Shown: positions 16,220-25,674, numbered from the stretch's first letter. The stretch is DNA of 46,156 nucleotides from CAYREV01 sp964423345 (GCA_964423345.1 CAYREV010000021.1:1-46156), one strand, 5' to 3'. The notes: a model not told the origin generated them from the letters alone. Made by a program: numbers and translations.

Positions 16220-17128
16220 ATGTCCAGTATGATAAAAACAACATTGAAACGCATGTATGATCCAACCTTTACGGCCTCCAGCGAGTACAAGGCCAATATG
16301 CCCGATCTGCAGAATGCACCTGCTTCACTGATAGAAGGAGCCGATGTACCCATTCAGCAGGTGGGGATCTCCAATTTCAAGCTTCCGCTAAAATACCCCC
16401 GTCCCAATGGCGACATCATCACGCTGGAAACATCCGTCGACGGTTTCGTCGGGCTGGATGCGGGACGCAAGGGGATCAACATGAGCCGCATCATGCGCTC
16501 ATTCTACAAGTTCAAGGACGATATCTTCCACCTCGACAAGCTGGAGGATGTGCTGCGGGCCTACCAGAATGACCTGGACAGCAGTACGGGCTACCTGCGG
16601 CTGAATTTCAGCTATCCCCTGATGAAGGAAAGCCTGCGCTCGGATCTGGAGGGATACCAGTATTACAATTCCGCTTTTGAAGGCACTATAGACGGCGACG
16701 GAACCTTCCGCAAGTTCATTCACATGGATTTTGAATACAGCAGCGCCTGTCCCTGTTCCTACGAATTGTCGGAACATGCCAAGGAGAGCCGGAGCGTGGA
16801 CGCCATTCCCCATAGCCAGCGCAGCATCGCCCGCCTGACCCTAGAGCTGAACGACGAGCTGTTTGTGGATGATGTGGTACAGCTGTGCCGGGATGCGCTT
16901 ATGACCGAGACACAGGTGATGGTGAAGAGGGAGGATGAGCAGGCGTTTGCGGAGATGAATGCCGCCTTTCAGAAATTTGTGGAAGACGCCGCCCGGTTGC
17001 TGTATGAGGAGCTCGACGAGGATTCCCGCATTCACGACTTTGTGGTCCGCTGCGTGCACATGGAGAGCCTTCACAGCCACGACGCGGTGAGCCGCATCTG
17101 CAAGGGGCTGCCCAACGGGCTGCGGTAA
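16220..17128 (+). CDS. folE2: GTP cyclohydrolase I, type IB (FolE2)
   Basis: The 302-residue enzyme converts GTP to 7,8-dihydroneopterin triphosphate, the entry to folate, queuosine and biopterin synthesis. It is the FolE2 (COG1469) form, not FolE. Visible family elements are the SACPCSYELSEHA metal-binding segment (Cys177 and Cys179), PHSQRS near residue 196, and CVHMESLHSHDAVSR near residue 276. Type IB enzymes use varied divalent metals. It follows the PTPS homologue in a two-gene unit and is convergent with kgd. Starts at 16220 (MSSM) or 16229 are both possible. Confidence 0.93.
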   Translation: MSSMIKTTLKRMYDPTFTASSEYKANMPDLQNAPASLIEGADVPIQQVGISNFKLPLKYPRPNGDIITLETSVDGFVGLDAGRKGINMSRIMRSFYKFKDDIFHLDKLEDVLRAYQNDLDSSTGYLRLNFSYPLMKESLRSDLEGYQYYNSAFEGTIDGDGTFRKFIHMDFEYSSACPCSYELSEHAKESRSVDAIPHSQRSIARLTLELNDELFVDDVVQLCRDALMTETQVMVKREDEQAFAEMNAAFQKFVEDAARLLYEELDEDSRIHDFVVRCVHMESLHSHDAVSRICKGLPNGLR

Positions 17129-17283
17129 AAAGCAGTAGCAAATATCAAGTACCGAGTTTCAGGTAAAAAATTAGAAAGTAGATAGTAGGCAGATTTTGTC
17201 CGTAATAAGTACCAAGCGGGAGGCGTGCCCTGTTCCGTTCTCCCTTTTCCATGCTGTCCAGCTTCATGCCGGTTACCTGCCGA

Positions 17284-20200
17284 TTACTCTACATCCAGGG
17301 CTTCATTAACCAGTTTTTCCTGTTCCGCCTTGTGGATTTTCATCTGCCCGGCCGCGGGGGAAGCGGATGCCTGTCGGCCCACATAGCTCAGTTTCTGTCC
17401 CTTGTTGAGCAGATCCATGATACGGGTGGAGATGAAGGTCCAGGCTCCCATATTCCGGGGTTCCTCCTGGCACCAGACGATATCCTTCACTTTCGCGTAT
17501 TCGTCCAGGGTCTCCTTCACATCCTTGTTGGGGAAGGGGTAATACTGTTCCAGGCGTACCAGGGCTATCTCATCGGTCAGCTCCCGTTCCTCCCGTTCCT
17601 TGAAGAGGTCGTAGTACACCTTGCCCGAGCAGAATATCAGTCGTTTAGCCTTACTCTTGTTCTCCACCTCCCTGTCGCCGATAAGGGGTCGGTACTGTCC
17701 CTCGGCCAGGTCGTCGGTGGTAGAGGTGGCCATGGGATGGCGAAGCAGGCTCTTGGGCGACATGATGATCAGCGGCTTCTTCCGTTCCTGCCTGGCGTGG
17801 GTCCGCAGAATATGGAAATACTGCGCGGGCGTGGTTAGGTTTACCACCTGCATGTTGTCTTCCGCGCAAAGCTGCAGGAATCGCTCCAGGCGGGCCGACG
17901 AGTGTTCCGGCCCCTGCCCCTCGTAGCCGTGGGGAAGGGTCATCACCAGCGACGACTGCTGTCCCCATTTGGCTTCGGAAGCCGAAATAAACTGGTCGAT
18001 GACGATCTGGGCGCCGTTGACGAAATCGCCGAATTGGGCTTCCCATATGACCAGCGCCTCCGGCTTGGCCGAACTGTAGCCGAATTCGAAGCCGAGGCAG
18101 GCAAACTCACTGAGCAGGCTGTTATAGGGGAAGAAGGGTGCCTGGTCGTCGGCAAGGTTGTTCAACGGTATGAATTTCTGGTCGGTTTCGGTCCCATGAA
18201 GGATGGCGTGACGGTGTGAAAAGGTGCCGCGTTCGGCGTCCTGGCCGGTAAGGCGGACCGTAGTGCCGTTTTTCAGCAGGGAGCCGAAAGCCAGCGCTTC
18301 GGCAAAACCCCAGTCGATCTTCTTCTCGTTGCTTTCCACGATCTCCGCACGCTTGGCCAGCTGTTTCAGCAGCTTGGGGTTGGCGTCGAAATCCTTGGGA
18401 ACCGTATTGAGCTTGATGGCAATATTCTTGATCTCCTCCCGGGGATAGGTGGTATCGGGCAGCTTGTTCCAGTCCTGCTGGCCGATCTCCCTGCGGTTGA
18501 TCATCTCTTCGGTGACCTCCAGGGGAGAGGAGTTTTTGGCATCTTCAAACGCCTCTTTGAGGATCCGGTCGAATTCTTCGAACAGCTCGTCGGTTTCCTC
18601 CTCGCTGAGTTCCTCTTTCCTGAGCAGCTCCCGCGTGTAGATATCCCGAACCGTCGGGTGGTTGTCAATCTCCTTGTACATGCCGGGCTGGGTGAAGGCG
18701 GGTTCGTCGCCCTCGTTGTGTCCGTGCTTGCGAAAGCACACCAGGTCGATAATCACATCCTTGCCGAATTTCTGCCGGTATTCAAACGCCATCCTGATGG
18801 CGTGGACGGCTTCTTCGGGGTTGTCGCCGTTGACATGGAATATGGGGGCCAGGATCATCTTGGCCAGGTCGGAGGCGTATTCGGTGGACCGCCCGTCCTG
18901 GGGCAGGGTGGTAAATCCTATCTGGTTGTTGATGATAATGTGTACGGTACCGCCGGTCTTGTAGGCGTCGAGCTGCGACATGTTCAGGGTCTCGGCTACC
19001 ACGCCCTGTCCCGAGAAGGCCGCATCGCCGTGCAGCAGCACGGGAAGGATGTTCTTTTGCGGATTCTCCCTATCCAGGTGATCCTGCGTAGCCCGGGTGG
19101 CCCCTTCAACGACGGGATTGACCGCCTCGAGGTGGCTGGGGTTGGGCAGCAACTCGATCTCCACCTCCTTGCCGGACTCCGTCTTGTGTTGTCCCCGGGT
19201 CCCCAGGTGATATTTGACGTCGCCCGACCCCTGAATGCTGCCCGGGTCCAGGTTGCCTTCGAAGTCGGCAAAGACCTTGCGGTAGGGCTTGTTCATGATA
19301 TTAACCAGGATATTCAGCCGTCCGCGGTGGGCCATGCCCATAAAGATCTTCTCCACTTCGGCCTCGCCCGCCTGCTCAAGCAGGAAGTGCATCATCGGGA
19401 TCATCGTATCCGCCCCCTCGAGGGAGAAGCGCTTGTGGCCTATATATTTCTTGTGGAGGAACTGCTCGAAGGCCATCGCCTGGTTGAGCTTGTGTACAAT
19501 CTCCTTCTTTTCGTCCTTGGTCAGGTCGGGGGAGTTGGCGGTCGATTCCATGCGCTCCCGGAGCCATTTGCGCTCTTCCAGGTCCAGCAGGTGCATGAAT
19601 TCGGCCCCGATCTTACCGCAGTAGGTGTCGCGCAGCAGCTTGATGATGGTTCTCAGCGGAGCTTTTTCATAGCCGCCCAGCCCGGCGCAGTAAAATTCAC
19701 GGTCGAGATCCCACAGGGTAAGCCCGTAATACTCCAGGTCGAGCTCAGGGCTGTGGCCCGGCTCATCCGTCAGCGGATCGAGGTCGGCGAGTACGTGTCC
19801 GCGGGTACGGTACATGTTGATCAGGCGCATGACGGCGATGGCACGCTTGTTCTGTTCCAGGGTGGTGCCGCCGCCATCCAGCTGCCCCACATAGCTGTCT
19901 TCGCCGTAGGGCATCGGCTCATAGGGGATCTCCAGGTCTTCGAAGATATTGTCGTAAAAATCCATTTCGCCGTTGAGCAGGCTGGAGATGTATTTCAGGA
20001 AGGAACCCGATTCGGCTCCCTGTATGACGCGGTGGTCGTAGGTGGAGGTGATGGTCATCACCTTGCTGATACCCAGCTTGTTGAGGACCTCCTGCGACAT
20101 CGACTGGTATTCGGCCGGGTAGTCGATGGCACCCGTCGCGATAATCGTACCCTGGTTTTTCATCAGGCGGGGCACCGACGATACGGTGCCGATGGTGCCC

Positions 20201-20955
20201 GGGTTGGTAAGCGTCAGGGTGGTGCCCTGGAAGTCGGAGAGTTCGAGGTTGCCGTTGCGCGCCTTGTCGATCAGTTCTGCGTAGGCATGCAGGAACTCCT
20301 TGAAATTCATCCGGTCGACCCCCTTGATGTTGGGCACCAGCAGGTTGCGCGATCCGTCCTTGTTCTGGACGTCGACAGCTACCCCGAGGTTCACCTGGTC
20401 GGGAACGACCTTGTAATGCTCCCCGTCCTTGTGGATGTAGGAGTTGTTCATATTGGGGAACTCCTCGAGGGCCTTGATGATAGCCCAGGCAATGAAATGG
20501 GTAAAGGAGGCTTTGGGCTCTCCCCGCTGCAGCAGGTGCGTGTTGATGATGCTTCGGTCTTCAATAAGCATCTTCATGGGAAGCACACGCAGGGAGGTGG
20601 CGGTGGGGAGGTCCAGGCTCTCATCCATATTCTCGGCAATCTTGCCCGATACCCCTTTTATCTTCTCCAGGGTGGCCCCTTCGGGTATGGCCTGTTCCGG
20701 TTCCGCCTTCTCTTTTTTCTTCCGGGCTTCAGGCTCCTTGGGGGGCGCTTCTTCGGCGGGGACCTGAACGGCGTCCTCTCCGTTGGCCGACATCTCGGCC
20801 TTGTTTTTTAATTCCTCCGGGGACGTTTTGCCCTCAATAACGTCAAAATATCGTTTCCAGTGAGGGGGGACGGAAGAGGGGTCCTCCAGGTACTGGTTGT
20901 AGAGTTCTTCAACTAATGCCGAATTAGGACCAAATACAGCTTCGAGAGATTCCAA
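17284..20955 (-). CDS. kgd: Fused E2-E1 2-oxoglutarate dehydrogenase (Kgd type)
   Basis: The 1223-residue enzyme carries out thiamine-diphosphate-dependent oxidation of 2-oxoglutarate in the TCA cycle. Order of parts: the short SucA N-terminal helix segment (residues 5-40, LVEELYNQYL), and an Ala/Glu/Lys-rich linker (50-92). An acyltransferase (E2) catalytic domain follows (about 100-345) with the active-site His308 in TYDHRVIQGA, and then the complete E1 domain from about 350. E1 motifs include MAHRGRLNILVNIMNKPY and the TPP-binding GDAAFSGQGVVAET and IINNQIGFTT. There is no lipoyl domain, as in actinobacterial KGD. The gene is convergent with folE2 and divergent from pepF. A separate lipoyl E2 and E3 must come from elsewhere. 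Confidence 0.93.
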   Translation of the reverse strand: MESLEAVFGPNSALVEELYNQYLEDPSSVPPHWKRYFDVIEGKTSPEELKNKAEMSANGEDAVQVPAEEAPPKEPEARKKKEKAEPEQAIPEGATLEKIKGVSGKIAENMDESLDLPTATSLRVLPMKMLIEDRSIINTHLLQRGEPKASFTHFIAWAIIKALEEFPNMNNSYIHKDGEHYKVVPDQVNLGVAVDVQNKDGSRNLLVPNIKGVDRMNFKEFLHAYAELIDKARNGNLELSDFQGTTLTLTNPGTIGTVSSVPRLMKNQGTIIATGAIDYPAEYQSMSQEVLNKLGISKVMTITSTYDHRVIQGAESGSFLKYISSLLNGEMDFYDNIFEDLEIPYEPMPYGEDSYVGQLDGGGTTLEQNKRAIAVMRLINMYRTRGHVLADLDPLTDEPGHSPELDLEYYGLTLWDLDREFYCAGLGGYEKAPLRTIIKLLRDTYCGKIGAEFMHLLDLEERKWLRERMESTANSPDLTKDEKKEIVHKLNQAMAFEQFLHKKYIGHKRFSLEGADTMIPMMHFLLEQAGEAEVEKIFMGMAHRGRLNILVNIMNKPYRKVFADFEGNLDPGSIQGSGDVKYHLGTRGQHKTESGKEVEIELLPNPSHLEAVNPVVEGATRATQDHLDRENPQKNILPVLLHGDAAFSGQGVVAETLNMSQLDAYKTGGTVHIIINNQIGFTTLPQDGRSTEYASDLAKMILAPIFHVNGDNPEEAVHAIRMAFEYRQKFGKDVIIDLVCFRKHGHNEGDEPAFTQPGMYKEIDNHPTVRDIYTRELLRKEELSEEETDELFEEFDRILKEAFEDAKNSSPLEVTEEMINRREIGQQDWNKLPDTTYPREEIKNIAIKLNTVPKDFDANPKLLKQLAKRAEIVESNEKKIDWGFAEALAFGSLLKNGTTVRLTGQDAERGTFSHRHAILHGTETDQKFIPLNNLADDQAPFFPYNSLLSEFACLGFEFGYSSAKPEALVIWEAQFGDFVNGAQIVIDQFISASEAKWGQQSSLVMTLPHGYEGQGPEHSSARLERFLQLCAEDNMQVVNLTTPAQYFHILRTHARQERKKPLIIMSPKSLLRHPMATSTTDDLAEGQYRPLIGDREVENKSKAKRLIFCSGKVYYDLFKEREERELTDEIALVRLEQYYPFPNKDVKETLDEYAKVKDIVWCQEEPRNMGAWTFISTRIMDLLNKGQKLSYVGRQASASPAAGQMKIHKAEQEKLVNEALDVE

Positions 20956-21015
20956 AATAGAAGTCAGTTGAGTTGTTGGGAAGTTCGCCTTTGGTAAAGT
21001 AGAAAACTACGATAA

Positions 21016-21079
21016 CAAAGTTAAAATTGAATAAATTTTTTGGTTTCTTTAACCATTAACGGCTTCACCAGCAAAGTTA
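21016..21079 (-). promoter_or_regulatory. Two tandem TAACTTTG elements upstream of kgd
   Basis: On the minus strand TAACTTTG (a TAnnTTTG match) occurs twice, at 21016-21023 and 21072-21079, about 60 and 116 bases upstream of the kgd start. Neither has a clear TTG at the right distance. The word TTAACCATT is also repeated (21049-21057 and 21078-21086). This may be a double promoter or an operator. On the plus strand a TATACTTTG at 21128-21136 could serve pepF. Confidence 0.35.
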
Positions 21080-21186
21080 ACCATTGTATCAGTAAAATAC
21101 GATCCCTCAAAGGAGATATTTTTTTGCTATACTTTGCTGACTCAGAGCTTGTAAACAAAGGTTTTTAAAGTATCATTCTAAGCGTA

Positions 21187-22986
21187 ATGGGAGAACAATC
21201 GAAGCGTAAGACGGGGGCTGAAGGGATAGAGTGGGACCTTTCCGATCTCTATAATTCCATAGATGATCCCGCTCTCGAAGAAGACCGTGAAACCGTCAGG
21301 GCGAAAGCGGAGGCATTTGCCGAATCATACAGGGGGCGCGTGGCAGATCTCGATGAGGAGGAGTTTCACGGGGCCCTGCAGGAGTATGAGGAGATTATGG
21401 ACATGATCGGACGGATCGGTTCTTTCGCCCACCTGATCTGGTCGACCGACACTTCCCGCGCCGAATACGGCAAGCTGATGCAGCAGGCCAATGAGCTGTC
21501 ATCGGAGATTCACCGGCAGCTGGTCTTCTTTGATGTGGAATGGCTGGAGGTGGGAGACGATAAGGCCGAACGCCTGATCAACAGCGATACCCTCAGCCAC
21601 TACCGGCACTACCTGGAGACCTCCCGCCGCTACAAGGAGCATACGCTCAGTGAAAAGGAGGAGCAGGTGCTGAGCGCCAAGAAGGTGACCGGCAAGAGCG
21701 CCTGGAACCGCTTTTTTGATGAGACCATGGGGGCCGCCCGTTTTGAGCTGGAGGGCGAGCAGCTGACCCAGCAGGAGGTGTTGAGCAAGCTTCACGACCC
21801 CGACCGCAGCCTGCGCGAGAAGGCGCATGATTCGCTGACCACTACTTTCCGGGAGCTGAGCCGCACCCTTACCTTCGTGTTCAACACGCTGTTGGCTGAC
21901 AAGCATACCGACGACAAGCTTCGCAACTATGAGAGCTGGATCTCCTCGCGGAACCTGGCCAATGAGATTGACGATGATACGGTGGAACTGCTGGTCGATG
22001 CGGTGACCGACAGCTACGGACTGGTGCAGCGTTTTTACCGGCTGAAAAGAAAACTGCTGGGCTATGACAAATTCTATGATTACGACCGCTACGCCCCGCT
22101 GCTTGAAAGCGAAGAGGAGGTCGGGTGGGAGGAGGCCCGGGATATCGTACTCCGTTCGTATGATGAATTTCACAGCCGCATGGGGGAAATTGCGGGCGAG
22201 TTCTTTGAAAAGAGCTGGATTGATGCGGCGATCAGGCCCGGCAAGAGGGGAGGAGCCTACTCGGCCGGCACGGTGCCTTCGGCCCATCCCTATGTGTTTA
22301 TGAATTTTGACGGCAAGATCAGGGATGTTCAGACCCTGGCCCACGAGCTGGGCCACGGGGTGCATCAGTACCTCTCCCGGAAACAGGGCCCCCTGCAGGC
22401 GCGCACACCGCTTACCACGGCCGAGACGGCCTCGGTATTCGGAGAGATGCTGGTATTCCGGAACCTGATGCAGCAGCTCGACGACCCCGAAGAGAAGCTG
22501 GCCCTGCTTATAGGCAAGATCGACGACACCATTGCTACCGTCTTCCGGCAGGTATCCATGAACCGTTTTGAGAAAGCTATCCATACCAAACGCCGAAGGG
22601 AGGGGGAGCTTACGACCGAAGAGTTTTCCGGCCTGTGGAGGAATACGCAGGAAGCGCTCTACGGTGACTCCGTGGAGCTGACCGAAAGCTATAACCTCTG
22701 GTGGTGCTATATTCCGCATTTCCTGCATACGCCCGGTTACGTCTATGCCTATGCGTTCGGCGAACTGCTGGTGCTGGCCCTCTATGAGGAGTACACCCGC
22801 AGCCGGAACGGCTTTTCAGAAAAATATATCAGTATGCTGGAGGCGGGCGGCTCCGACTGGCCCGAAAACATTGTCGGCCGGGTGGGGCTGGACATCACGC
22901 AGCCCGACTTCTGGAACAAGGGGCTTCGGGCCGTGGAGAAGATGATTGAACAGGCAGAAGAGTTGGCTAACAACATTAACAGATAA
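21187..22986 (+). CDS. pepF: Oligoendopeptidase F (M3 family metallopeptidase)
   Basis: The 599-residue zinc peptidase cleaves short cytoplasmic peptides. The zinc site HELGHGVHQYL starts at His386 (ligands His386 and His390, catalytic Glu387), with the third ligand Glu413 in TTAETASVFGEM. The N-terminal helical half (YRGRVADLDEEEFHGALQEYEEIMDMI) is typical of the PepF clade. No signal peptide is seen, so it acts in the cytoplasm. It begins at ATG 21187 and its stop is 5 bases before the GAF-domain gene, then deoB, suggesting a three-gene operon that joins peptide turnover with nucleoside breakdown. Confidence 0.93.
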   Translation: MGEQSKRKTGAEGIEWDLSDLYNSIDDPALEEDRETVRAKAEAFAESYRGRVADLDEEEFHGALQEYEEIMDMIGRIGSFAHLIWSTDTSRAEYGKLMQQANELSSEIHRQLVFFDVEWLEVGDDKAERLINSDTLSHYRHYLETSRRYKEHTLSEKEEQVLSAKKVTGKSAWNRFFDETMGAARFELEGEQLTQQEVLSKLHDPDRSLREKAHDSLTTTFRELSRTLTFVFNTLLADKHTDDKLRNYESWISSRNLANEIDDDTVELLVDAVTDSYGLVQRFYRLKRKLLGYDKFYDYDRYAPLLESEEEVGWEEARDIVLRSYDEFHSRMGEIAGEFFEKSWIDAAIRPGKRGGAYSAGTVPSAHPYVFMNFDGKIRDVQTLAHELGHGVHQYLSRKQGPLQARTPLTTAETASVFGEMLVFRNLMQQLDDPEEKLALLIGKIDDTIATVFRQVSMNRFEKAIHTKRRREGELTTEEFSGLWRNTQEALYGDSVELTESYNLWWCYIPHFLHTPGYVYAYAFGELLVLALYEEYTRSRNGFSEKYISMLEAGGSDWPENIVGRVGLDITQPDFWNKGLRAVEKMIEQAEELANNINR

Positions 22987-22991
22987 CATTT

Positions 22992-24509
22992 ATGGACAGC
23001 TACGCCAGAGCACGGGAGAAAGATCGTTCAAATGCGGAGATTATGGGGCACAAACGACAGGAGAAAGCCCTCCGGGATTTTAAACAGGTGCTGGAGGACC
23101 TGGTGTTTTTGCTGCGTTCGGCCTCGGGCATGGAGACGGTCTACATGTACTGGATCAACCGCTCCCGGGAGCAGTTTGTACTGGAGACCAAGTCGACCTC
23201 TCTCTCGAACGTAATGTTTGAAGACCGCATCGCCTTTGATCAGCATTTCCTGGATGAGTTCAAGGATGTCACCGAGCCCGTGACCGTGGAGGTGGGGTCG
23301 CGCATCCGGGAGGGGGCCCTCAGCCATTATTACGAAACGGTGCCGGTATCGTACCTGACCATCCTGCCCTTTACCAATAACGGGGAAACGGTGGCCATAA
23401 CGGTACTTGAATCCAATGAAAAGCTGTTTTCGGGTGAAAAAAGCGAAGTGGTCTACTCCTATATAGGGGCGCTGAGAAATGTGCTGAACACCTACCTGGA
23501 GATCAGCGACCTGTACCAGAAACAGGAGGAGTGGATAGATTACGAAGAGGGGCTGAAAGTGCTCGACACCCGCGGCCATTGCACGACCATCATCAACCGG
23601 ATGCTCAATGGCATGCAGGAGTTTTTGCATGAAGGGGGCGTGTCGTTCCTGGCCCAGGCGGGCGGCGTCTGGTGTAATGTGATGAACTCCGAAGAGGCAA
23701 GGCATGCTCCGCCGGTGGGTATGCCCGTGGAAGAGCGGACCCTTTCCTATGAAGCGCTTCAGAACGGCAATCCCGAGTTTTCCATTCATTTCAATAACAA
23801 TCCCAAGCGGCTGTCGCCCCGGGAGCTGCATACCGAAGGGGCAACACTGGCCATCCCCGTGCTGATGAACGAGCGGCGGCAGGGGGTGGTGCTGGTCTAT
23901 GATGAAAACCCCCTGGTGTTCAAGGAGTCGACCAAGCACAAGCTGATCAATTTTGCGCGGATCGCCTCGCTCAAGATCATGGCCAACGACCCCAAGCTGG
24001 AGCTGGATTCGAGCATCTGGACGAACGACTTCGGGGCCCTGCTTCCGGACCTGCTGGAGAAGACCATCGACATTGAGCTGCAGCGCCAGCGCCGGGAGCT
24101 GACCAGGAACTATACCTGGCTGGGGCTGATAACGCTTTCGGAGCTGCCCTCCATACGGACCAAGCTGCGCCTGGAGGAGCTGCAGCATATGCAGAAAGAC
24201 CTGGTTGCCGCCTTTAACCCCACCCGCTTCGGCATATCGGGCTGCATCGGTTTCCATTCCGACTATGTGTACAGCTTTATGATACAGAGCCGGGAGCGGC
24301 AGGCGGTGGAGAAATGGACCAAGGCCCTCAAAAGCGAGTTCAGTGAGCCTTTCCAGCTGACCAACGGCAAGGAGATCACCAGCGGCATCAAGGTGGGTTT
24401 CACCCTGCTGGATACGGATATAAGCGATTCCTACCAGGCCATGTCGAATGCCAAAGCGGCATTGTCGCAGGCCATGAGCGAAGAAAAAGAACACAGTCCC
24501 CTGGATTGA
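22992..24509 (+). CDS. GAF-GAF protein with degenerate GGDEF-like C-terminus
   Basis: I recognise the architecture but no named gene. The 505-residue soluble protein has two GAF-like sensory units (about residues 20-170 and 185-340, each with a VSYLTILPFTNNGETVAI- or ATLAIPVLMNERRQGVVLV-like strand pair). A C-terminal region (about 373-495) has the pattern of a diguanylate cyclase fold. WLGLITLSELPSIRTKL stands in for the metal-binding strand, GFHSDYVYSFMIQS (from residue 420) replaces the GGDEF loop, and ITSGIKVGF plus a final SYQAMSNAKAALSQA helix mirror the usual end. The catalytic GG[DE]EF residues are absent, so it is probably a ligand-binding or regulatory domain. It lies 5 bases after pepF and 1 base before deoB. 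Confidence 0.7.
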   Translation: MDSYARAREKDRSNAEIMGHKRQEKALRDFKQVLEDLVFLLRSASGMETVYMYWINRSREQFVLETKSTSLSNVMFEDRIAFDQHFLDEFKDVTEPVTVEVGSRIREGALSHYYETVPVSYLTILPFTNNGETVAITVLESNEKLFSGEKSEVVYSYIGALRNVLNTYLEISDLYQKQEEWIDYEEGLKVLDTRGHCTTIINRMLNGMQEFLHEGGVSFLAQAGGVWCNVMNSEEARHAPPVGMPVEERTLSYEALQNGNPEFSIHFNNNPKRLSPRELHTEGATLAIPVLMNERRQGVVLVYDENPLVFKESTKHKLINFARIASLKIMANDPKLELDSSIWTNDFGALLPDLLEKTIDIELQRQRRELTRNYTWLGLITLSELPSIRTKLRLEELQHMQKDLVAAFNPTRFGISGCIGFHSDYVYSFMIQSRERQAVEKWTKALKSEFSEPFQLTNGKEITSGIKVGFTLLDTDISDSYQAMSNAKAALSQAMSEEKEHSPLD

Positions 24510-24510
24510 T

Positions 24511-25674
24511 ATGGGTAACTTCTATCTGATAGTGGTAGACGGGCTGGGCGTCGGAGCCCAGGATGACGCCGCCGACTACGGCGACGAAGATGAAAATACG
24601 CTGGGCCACCTATGCCGGCAGACGCAGTGTTCACTGCCGAACCTGGGCCGGCTGGGGTTGGGAAATATCATCCCCCTGGAGTCGGTCCCCCCGGTGCCCG
24701 ACCCCCTTGCCGCCTACGGCAAGATGCGTGAGGTGTCTGCAGGCAAGGATTCCACCACCGGCCACTGGGAGCTGTCCGGCATACAGCTTGACCGCCCCTT
24801 TCCCACCTATCCGGATGGTTTTCCCCCGGAGGTAATCCGCGGTTTCTGCGAGGGCATCGGGGTAGAGAGGGCCCTCTGCAACATGCCCTACTCCGGCACG
24901 GAGGTTATCGCCGACTACGGGGAGGAGCATCTGGAGACCGGATTCCCGATCGTGTACACTTCGGCCGACAGCGTCTTTCAGGTGGCGGCCCATGAGGAGG
25001 CGGTTGCCGTGGACCGCCTCTACGAGTGGTGCTCCTATGCCCGGGAGGAGGTGCTGCAGGGAGAGCACGGCGTGGGGCGGGTGATCGCACGCCCCTTTAC
25101 CGGCGACCCCGGCCGTTTCGAGCGTCTTTCAGACCAACGCCATGACTTCTCGATGGAAGCCCCCAAACACAACCTGCTGAACCATCTCTATGAACGGGGC
25201 ACCTCCATCTACTCCATCGGCAAGGTGGTGGACCTGTTCGGGGGACAGGAGTTTACGCAGTTTAGGCGAACCAAGAGCAATGCGGAGGGGCTGTCGCAGC
25301 TGTTGAGCCTGATGTCGGCCGCAAACGACAGCTTTGTATTTGTCAACCTTATCGATACGGACCAGAAATACGGACACCGGCTGAACCCGGAAGGCTTTGC
25401 CGAATGCCTGCAGGAGTTCGACCGTGCCGTGCCGGCGCTGGCAAGCAAGATGGAGGAGGGGGATGTGCTGGTCATCACGGCCGACCACGGCAACGACCCC
25501 ACCTCCACGAGCACCGACCACAGCCGCGAATATGTGCCGCTGCTGGTCTTTCCCAAAAGCGCCGCTTCGGCAGAAAACCTGGGGTTGAGGGGTACCTTCA
25601 GCGACGTAGCCTGCTCTGCAGCCGCTTTTTTCGGGCTGGATGAAACGTATCCGGGCCAATCTTTTTTATCATAG
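24511..25674 (+). CDS. deoB: Phosphopentomutase
   Basis: The 387-residue cytoplasmic enzyme interconverts ribose or deoxyribose 1- and 5-phosphate in nucleoside catabolism. It belongs to the alkaline phosphatase superfamily. Two-manganese site motifs are visible: VVDGLGVGAQDDA near residue 8, GKDSTTGHWELSG near residue 80 with the phospho-acceptor Thr, NLIDTDQKYGHRLNPEGF near residue 277, and ITADHGNDPTST near residue 325. Length matches the family. It starts one base after the stop of the GAF protein, so translation is probably coupled. A candidate terminator follows at 25691-25736. Confidence 0.95.
   Translation: MGNFYLIVVDGLGVGAQDDAADYGDEDENTLGHLCRQTQCSLPNLGRLGLGNIIPLESVPPVPDPLAAYGKMREVSAGKDSTTGHWELSGIQLDRPFPTYPDGFPPEVIRGFCEGIGVERALCNMPYSGTEVIADYGEEHLETGFPIVYTSADSVFQVAAHEEAVAVDRLYEWCSYAREEVLQGEHGVGRVIARPFTGDPGRFERLSDQRHDFSMEAPKHNLLNHLYERGTSIYSIGKVVDLFGGQEFTQFRRTKSNAEGLSQLLSLMSAANDSFVFVNLIDTDQKYGHRLNPEGFAECLQEFDRAVPALASKMEEGDVLVITADHGNDPTSTSTDHSREYVPLLVFPKSAASAENLGLRGTFSDVACSAAAFFGLDETYPGQSFLS

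Noticed and set aside
17251..17838. Open frame on the plus strand starting in the folE2-kgd gap
   Set aside because: Most of it is antisense to the end of kgd; it has no family features and no promoter.
18658..20811. 717-codon open frame antisense to kgd
   Set aside because: It lies fully inside a clearly conserved enzyme gene, has no recognisable domain, and long antisense frames are expected in this GC-rich, codon-biased DNA.
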